Shown here in pieces: positions 59,015 through 64,000 of a DNA stretch of 64,000 nt. Under the pieces are notes generated by a model. The model was not told where the DNA came from. It did not search any database and worked only from the letters and a program-made list of their open reading frames with translations. The stretch comes from Calothrix sp. PCC 7716 (lineage in GTDB: Bacteria; Cyanobacteriota; Cyanobacteriia; Cyanobacteriales; Nostocaceae), in NCBI RefSeq assembly GCF_019977735.1, contig NZ_AP025018.1, positions 248,001-312,000 on the forward strand. The letters are read 5' to 3'. Position numbers and translations under genes: made by a program. Numbering within the stretch: position 1 is the stretch's first letter; the number at the start of each line of letters is the position of its first letter.

Positions 59015-59113
59015 TTACTAGGGGATAACTTTACTAGGGTCATTACTAGGGTTAGTGTTCATATCCCCTAGTAAATTCCCAAGTCCTTTTTACTAGGGGA
59101 TAAAATTACTAGG
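59015..59113. repeat. Cluster of six TTACTAGGG motifs
   Basis: TTACTAGGG occurs at 59016, 59031, 59043, 59089 and 59106, and in reverse at 59062 (TATCCCCTAGTAA). Some copies extend to TTTTACTAGGGGATA. The 578-bp gap 58598-59175 holds this cluster and the array above, and no gene. It lies between the 3' ends of two convergent genes, which is unusual for an operator. Confidence 0.65.
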
Positions 59114-59175
59114 GCTGGTCTTAATATCCCTTGTACCTATAAAGTTTGGGAAGTCGGCGCCAATATATAACTCTC

Positions 59176-61470
59176 TTAACTATTAGCATTTATAGGAATA
59201 GTAATTATAAATTCTGCACCATGATCCGGCGCCGAAATGCACTTTAAGCTTCCATTATGTCTTTCGGTAATTATTTGATAGCTAATTGATAATCCCATAC
59301 CAGTACCTTTACCAACAGGTTTAGTTGTATAAAAAGGGTCAAATAATAGACGTTTGACTTTTTCTGGTATGCCAGTACCATTATCTGCGATGGTTATAAT
59401 AAGTTGATTTGATGTAGATATTTCTGTACGAATGCGGATACAGGGAGTAAAAGATTGTAAATTTCTATTTTTTATTTCTTCTTCAAGTGCATCAATGGCA
59501 TTTGCAATCAAATTCATAAAAACTTGGTTGAGTTGTCCTGCGTAACATTCAACTAAAGGTAAGTTACCATATTCTTTGATAACTGTAATTTCTGGACGAT
59601 TTTGTTTTGCTTTGAGTCGATGTTCTAGTATCATGAGGGTGCTATCGATACCTTCGTGGATATTTGCTTCTTTACACTCAGCTTCGTCAAGTCGTGAAAA
59701 AGTACGCAGTGATGTGACGATTTCACGTATACGATTGGCGCCGACTTGCATTGAGGTATATAGTTTTGGTAGGTCATCTTGAATAAAATCAAGGTCTACA
59801 GCTTCAGCTTGATTTTGTATTTCTATATTTGGTTTAGGGTAATGCTTGTTGTAAAGGGCAAGTATATTTAACAGGTCTTGGGTGTAAGCTTGAGCATAAC
59901 GGAGGTTGCCGTAAATAAAGTTAACTGGGTTATTGATTTCGTGTGCAACTCCTGCGACTAATTGTCCAAGTGATGACATTTTCTCAGTTTGGACTAATTG
60001 CGACTGAGTACGTTTAAGTGAGTCGAGAGTTTCTTGTAATTCTCTAGTTGAGGAACGAAGTTGCGCTTCAGATTCGCGTAAAGCTGCTTCGGTTTGTTTA
60101 GTAGACGTAATATCGCGCGTTATACCTTGAAAAGTAATAACTTCACCCTCCGCATTTAAAACAGGTGAAGCATTCGATGTAACCCATACATAGCTACCGT
60201 TTTTGTGAATAAGTCTAATTTGTAAACCAGCTTGCTTTTTTCCTGTTTTGGCAACAAGATTAAAAAAGTTCTGGCAAGTAAGTAAATCTTCGGGATGAAC
60301 CAAAGGTGCAAATGATTTACCTATAAACTCTTCAATTTCATATCCAAGCATATCGGTAAATTTAGGAGATAGATAAGTTAATAACCCATCGGGGGAAAAA
60401 GAATAAATAATATCATTTGCATTTTCAACGATGCTGCGAAAATTTGCTTCGCTTTCGGTTAAAGCGATTTCTACCGCTTTGCGTTCATAAATTTCTTGCT
60501 GTAAATGCGCTGTTCGTTCCGTAACTTTGCTTTCAAGTTCTGCCTGTGTTTGTTCAAGCGTTGATTGTATTTTTCGACGTTCACTTACATCAATTAGCAG
60601 TCCATCCCAAATAATAGCTCCCGAATCTAATAATTCTGGTCGCGAAATTCCACGTACCCATTTTAATTCCCCTGTGTACGCTTTCATCCGTCCTTCCCAA
60701 TCCCAACGTTCTAAAGTTTGTGCGGAAACAGCTACCGACTTTAAAAAATCATTACGGTCTTCTGGATGTACAGCATCAATAAGCAAACTTCCATTTTGTA
60801 AAACTTCTTCTGCCTCAATTTCAAATAATTCTTCACAAGCATCAGAAATATAAGGAAAAGACATAGTCCCGTTTGGTTCTAAGCTAAATTGATATATTAC
60901 ACCTGGTACATTTGCTACTAACTTTTTGAAACGCGCTTCGCTACGATTTAAAGCAATTTCCATCTCTTTACTTGCCGTAATATCCTCAACTGCCGCAATT
61001 ACACCAATTACATTACCTTCTAAATCTTGAATAGGCAAGTTATACCATTTACAAGTAATAATTTTACCAGATTTTGTTAAATTTTCATTAATACTATGGA
61101 CACCTTCTTCTTGCTTTACTAACGCTGCTATTATTTGATTAACCTGTTTACGAACTGTTTCAGGCACTAATAATTCTGCTGCATGACAACCAATAGCTTC
61201 TTGCTTGGTATAACCAAAAATATCAGAAGCAGTATCATCCCAATCAGTAATTTCAAAATCTGGGTTCCAAGAAATTAAGCCTAATACATTGTGTTTGCTT
61301 AACAAAGATAGTTTATGTTGTTGAAATAAAATAAGTTGTTTAATTTGCTTTAAATTATCATTAATAGAGTTCTTTAAATCGCTGTTGATATTTAGAGTAG
61401 CAATTTGATTTTTAATTGTAGCAAGAGATTGGTGTAAAAATACATCAGAATCAGAAAAAATAATTGACAT
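59176..61470 (-). CDS. PAS-PAS-PAS sensor histidine kinase
   Basis: 764 residues, soluble. Three PAS domains: about 60-185 (LGLISWNPDFEITDWDDTAS), 190-310 (GVIYQFSLEPNGTMSFPYIS) and 340-460 (NDIIYSFSPDGLLTYLSPKF), each followed by a PAC-type motif (VIGVIAAVEDIT; WDGLLIDVSERR; FQGITRDITSTK). Long helix, then HisKA box GQLVAGVAHEINNPVNF with His near 510, and HATPase motifs FMNLIANAIDAL (~660), IADNGTGIPE and GKGTGMGLSISYQI. No receiver domain and no membrane segment. No response regulator nearby, so it is an orphan kinase; no chromophore Cys or heme motif was recognised in the PAS domains. Confidence 0.93.
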   Translation of the reverse strand: MSIIFSDSDVFLHQSLATIKNQIATLNINSDLKNSINDNLKQIKQLILFQQHKLSLLSKHNVLGLISWNPDFEITDWDDTASDIFGYTKQEAIGCHAAELLVPETVRKQVNQIIAALVKQEEGVHSINENLTKSGKIITCKWYNLPIQDLEGNVIGVIAAVEDITASKEMEIALNRSEARFKKLVANVPGVIYQFSLEPNGTMSFPYISDACEELFEIEAEEVLQNGSLLIDAVHPEDRNDFLKSVAVSAQTLERWDWEGRMKAYTGELKWVRGISRPELLDSGAIIWDGLLIDVSERRKIQSTLEQTQAELESKVTERTAHLQQEIYERKAVEIALTESEANFRSIVENANDIIYSFSPDGLLTYLSPKFTDMLGYEIEEFIGKSFAPLVHPEDLLTCQNFFNLVAKTGKKQAGLQIRLIHKNGSYVWVTSNASPVLNAEGEVITFQGITRDITSTKQTEAALRESEAQLRSSTRELQETLDSLKRTQSQLVQTEKMSSLGQLVAGVAHEINNPVNFIYGNLRYAQAYTQDLLNILALYNKHYPKPNIEIQNQAEAVDLDFIQDDLPKLYTSMQVGANRIREIVTSLRTFSRLDEAECKEANIHEGIDSTLMILEHRLKAKQNRPEITVIKEYGNLPLVECYAGQLNQVFMNLIANAIDALEEEIKNRNLQSFTPCIRIRTEISTSNQLIITIADNGTGIPEKVKRLLFDPFYTTKPVGKGTGMGLSISYQIITERHNGSLKCISAPDHGAEFIITIPINANS

Positions 61471-61543
61471 ATGTTTTGTAATAATATAAAAATGAACTTT
61501 TATTTATAATGCCCATAAGTATCGAGCTAGTAACATTTGAATG

Positions 61544-61568
61544 AGGCGGGCAGGATGCCCGCTCCACA
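61544..61568. repeat. Dispersed hairpin GGCGGGCA-GGA-TGCCCGCTCCAC
   Basis: Arms GCGGGCA/TGCCCGC followed by CCACAAGAG, the flank shared by the GGGCA family. It lies 32 bp before the thiD alternative start, between divergent genes. Confidence 0.7.
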
Positions 61569-61614
61569 AGAGTAAGATTAATTAATATATAGTTATGATT
61601 TGAATTTATTAATT

Positions 61615-62436
61615 ATGGATGTAACAAAAGTATCTAGGGTGCCTGTTGCTTTGACTATTGCGGGTTCAGATAGTGGAGGTGGCGCCGGAATTCAGGCAGA
61701 TTTACGGACTTTTGCGTTTCATTGTGTACATGGTACTAGTGCGGTGACTTGTATTACTGCTCAAAATACACTCGGTGTTACGCGAGTTGATGCAATGCCA
61801 CCCGAAGCTGTGGTTGCCCAAATGCAAGCGGTTGTCGAAGATATTGGTGTGCAAGCTGCGAAAACAGGAATGTTACTTAATAAGGAAATAATTGGCGCCG
61901 TTGCCAAGCAATTAGAATTGTTACAAATAAAAAACTTAGTTGTAGACCCAGTTATGGTGTCGCGGGCTGGGGCACAATTAATCGATAATGAAGCTGTAAA
62001 AATACTTCGCGAAACTTTATTACCATTGGCAGTTTTAGTGACACCTAACCGTTATGAAGCTCAAATTCTAACGGGGATAGAAATTAATTCACTATCAGAG
62101 ATGAAATTAGCTGCTGAATATATCCACCAACATTTAGCTGTTAAAGCAGTATTAGTCAAAGGTGGTGGAATGGCAGGGCAAGAATGTGGTACAGATGTAT
62201 GGTTTGATGGGGAAACTTTGGAGATAATAAAGACGCAGCAAGTTAATACAAAAAATACTCATGGTACAGGTTGCACATTGGCAGCAGCAATAACAGCGAA
62301 CCTTGCCCGTGGCGAAAATCTATTTACCGCAGTCCAAAAAGCTAAAGATTACGTCACTGTAGCTTTAACATATGCGCTTGATATAGGTAAAGGAACAGGG
62401 CCAGTGGGACATTTCTATCCACTGTTACAAATATAG
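61615..62436 (+). CDS. thiD: Hydroxymethylpyrimidine/phosphomethylpyrimidine kinase
   Basis: 273 residues from ATG 61615; a TTG at 61600 is the alternative. Phosphorylates HMP and HMP-P in thiamine biosynthesis. Motifs: GSDSGGGAGIQADL (17-30) at the N-terminus, MVSRAGAQLID, TPNRYEAQIL, and the anion hole NTHGTGCTLAAAI near 214-226 with the catalytic Cys. No TPP riboswitch was seen in the 144-bp upstream region, which holds only a GGGCA hairpin. Followed by an intrinsic terminator. Confidence 0.95.
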   Translation: MDVTKVSRVPVALTIAGSDSGGGAGIQADLRTFAFHCVHGTSAVTCITAQNTLGVTRVDAMPPEAVVAQMQAVVEDIGVQAAKTGMLLNKEIIGAVAKQLELLQIKNLVVDPVMVSRAGAQLIDNEAVKILRETLLPLAVLVTPNRYEAQILTGIEINSLSEMKLAAEYIHQHLAVKAVLVKGGGMAGQECGTDVWFDGETLEIIKTQQVNTKNTHGTGCTLAAAITANLARGENLFTAVQKAKDYVTVALTYALDIGKGTGPVGHFYPLLQI

Positions 62437-62492
62437 TGTCAAAAAACCTTTGCTCATAGAGCAGTTTTCTATTATCATGCCGGCATAGCTTT

Positions 62493-62523
62493 AATAACTG
62501 CCTATCGGGTAGAGGCAGTTATT
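62493..62523 (+). terminator. Hairpin downstream of thiD
   Basis: Stem AATAACTGCCT/AGGCAGTTATT (11 bp, perfect) with a nine-base loop (ATCGGGTAG), followed by GTTGTATCT, a poor T-run. Located 56 bp after the thiD stop. It can act as a terminator or as an RNA 3' end. Confidence 0.65.
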
Positions 62524-62606
62524 GTTGTATCTATCTAATCTTGATTGTGGCAATTTACACTTTGACTTAAATTCCGAACAATATTTAAACCAACGAACGA
62601 ACGAAC

Positions 62607-63212
62607 ATGCGAACTACTGTAAACTCCGTCCCTAATACTCAATATTCAAATAGTCAAGGTTATCCACCATCGGTACCCTTGTCAGTGTATCGTGACTTAG
62701 CAGCAGAACTCCAAGCTGCACAGTCGGTAGTTGATACGCTCTCTGCTAAAAACCAGCATTTAAGCCAAGAAAATCAGCTTTTGAGGCAAGAAATAGCGAA
62801 AGCGGTTAATTCGGTAATGCAGTTACAGCAACTAATATCTACCCAATCTACAAACAGTTATAACCCACAAGTTTATCCAACTGACAACGAAAGAAGCGTA
62901 AATCGGCAACCATCACCACAACCGCAACACACTTCTAAAGCACAACCACGCAAACAACGTGTAGCGGCACCAAAAAAGATTAAAATCAACAGGGCGCCTA
63001 GTCCCGAACCAACTCCTGAATATTATCCAATGTCAGAACCTGTGTACATTGAAGAACAGGAAGTTCGCTATTACCCTTACAACAGCACACAAAAAGCCGA
63101 AACGAACGGATGGATGCTCTTACTAGCTATATTATTAATCGTTCTTACAGCATTTGGCGCCGGATATTTGATTGTACGCCCATTGTTAGCAAATCATAAC
63201 AACTCTCAATAG
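62607..63212 (+). CDS. Coiled-coil protein with C-terminal membrane helix
   Basis: 201 residues. The N-terminal part has a coiled coil (LAAELQAAQSVVDTLSAKNQ, then HLSQENQLLRQEIAKAVNSV, residues ~30-75). A Pro/Gln-rich, basic linker follows, with PRKQRVAAPKKIKINRAPSP. One membrane helix lies near the C-terminus (WMLLLAILLIVLTAFGAGYL, about 170-190). It is a tail-anchored arrangement with the coiled coil in the cytoplasm. No family recognised; such proteins are common in cyanobacteria. Upstream DNA carries ACGA repeats. glnB follows 301 bp downstream with its own leader. Confidence 0.75.
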   Translation: MRTTVNSVPNTQYSNSQGYPPSVPLSVYRDLAAELQAAQSVVDTLSAKNQHLSQENQLLRQEIAKAVNSVMQLQQLISTQSTNSYNPQVYPTDNERSVNRQPSPQPQHTSKAQPRKQRVAAPKKIKINRAPSPEPTPEYYPMSEPVYIEEQEVRYYPYNSTQKAETNGWMLLLAILLIVLTAFGAGYLIVRPLLANHNNSQ

Positions 63213-63256
63213 AATAAAAGTACATTTTTGTTTACCAAATATTAAACATTATTTCT

Positions 63257-63270
63257 GTTACAAAAAATAC
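63257..63270 (+). promoter_or_regulatory. Candidate NtcA box upstream of glnB
   Basis: GTTACAAAAAATAC fits GT-N10-AC, the core of the NtcA consensus GTA-N8-TAC, but not its inner bases. A TAAGAT word lies about 25 bp beyond, slightly farther than the usual 22-23. NtcA control of glnB is known in Nostocales; this particular site is tentative. Nothing else was seen in the 301-bp gap. Confidence 0.3.
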
Positions 63271-63483
63271 AAAATAATGCTAAATTAATGATGGTTAAGA
63301 TTAGAAAACTATATACTAAGGGAGTAGTAAGGAAGGTTATGGGGAGAAACATCTTCTGAGATTTGCTGTGCATGAGAATTAGGGCACAATTAGACCTAAG
63401 AATTTAGGTTTATTGGAAATAAATAAATTTTTCCTTAATTAAAAAATTAGAGCTAGTGATAGATGTTCTGATTAGATAAATAA

Positions 63484-63852
<369 letters not shown>

Positions 63853-63880
63853 CGTAATGATGCAATTCATTGCATCTCTA

Positions 63881-64000
63881 TTACATCTCTATATGTGGCA
63901 ACTGTTGGAGTAAATTTGCAAAAGCTTTGCCGCGATGACTAACAGAGCGCTTCACTTCTGATGTCATTTCAGCGAAAGTTAAATTTTGCTCCGGAACATA
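63881..64000 (-). CDS. rdgB: RdgB/HAM1 non-canonical purine NTP pyrophosphatase, C-terminal end
   Basis: The minus-strand frame from the window edge reads YVPEQNLTFAEMTSEVKRSV then SHRGKAFANLLQQLPHIEM and stops at 63881-63883. The FAEM..EVK..SHRGKAF block is the conserved C-terminal signature of the RdgB/HAM1 family, whose members hydrolyse dITP and XTP. Most of the gene lies beyond 64,000. It is convergent with glnB, 28 bp apart. Confidence 0.88.
   Translation of the reverse strand, partial: YVPEQNLTFAEMTSEVKRSVSHRGKAFANLLQQLPHIEM

Noticed and set aside
58883-59071. 62-codon plus-strand frame before the TTACTAGGG cluster
   Set aside because: It is largely low-complexity AT-rich DNA and runs into the repeat motifs; no protein family signal.
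61471-61614. TPP riboswitch upstream of thiD
   Set aside because: No CTGAGA...ACCTG-type conserved blocks in the 144-bp region; only a GGGCA hairpin is present.

Overview
The window comes from a filamentous, heterocyst-forming cyanobacterium (order Nostocales); I cannot name the genus. Evidence: a HetF-type CHAT protease with a tandem array of NsiR1-like small-RNA genes beside it, Ycf66, a lumenal protein of the photosystem I accumulation type, type II NADH dehydrogenase, MurT/GatD, PII (GlnB) and DUF4058. The DNA is AT-rich, with long intergenic gaps full of short dispersed repeats. The usual cyanobacterial HIP1 octamer (GCGATCGC) was not found. Instead the hexamer GGCGCC occurs about 115 times by hand count, roughly once per 560 bp, in genes and gaps alike.

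Layout. 0-11 kb: the end of a WD40 protein, a membrane protein with Ig-like domains, endonuclease V, an FHA protein followed by an FHA/FAD-oxidoreductase fusion, a DUF4058 protein, two coiled-coil proteins and a frameshifted gene. 11-17.7 kb: a GAF/GAF/PAS histidine kinase, NDH-2, and a family 1 glycosyltransferase divergent from a TetR regulator with palindromic operator-like sites between them. 18-35 kb: an accessory belt with intact and decayed toxin-antitoxin modules (ParDE, VapBC, RelBE), a tandem pair of secreted proteins, ileS, two paralogous unknown genes, HNH nucleases, a dynamin-like GTPase, a MotA/TolQ/ExbB-like membrane protein and MITE-like elements. GGCGCC is absent from 26,855 to 32,109, which marks likely foreign DNA.

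35-51 kb: an alpha/beta hydrolase with an endonuclease/exonuclease/phosphatase-family neighbour, a probable PD-(D/E)xK protein, ycf66, gnd, a Ser/Thr kinase, small unknown genes, a lumenal thioredoxin-like protein, murT and gatD split by an antisense gene, and a wrecked restriction-modification locus (methyltransferase lacking its target-recognition domain, next to a short ORF that may be a nuclease stump). 51-55.5 kb: hetF and, diverging from it, eight small-RNA units, each with a TCCGGA or TCCTGA box, a conserved 5' core and its own intrinsic terminator. 55.5-64 kb: thioredoxin-like protein, subtilisin, PAS sensor kinase, thiD, a coiled-coil membrane protein, glnB and the end of rdgB.

Strongest points for follow-up: (1) the hetF/NsiR1-like array with covarying terminator stems and an aberrant first unit; (2) GGCGCC as this genome's highly iterated palindrome, with a 5.2 kb hole; (3) the module of a 111-residue protein, a TolQ-like channel and a dynamin, a speculative membrane-acting defence system; (4) regular 65-bp elements made of two AGAAACCnGGTTTCT palindromes; (5) the decayed restriction-modification locus.
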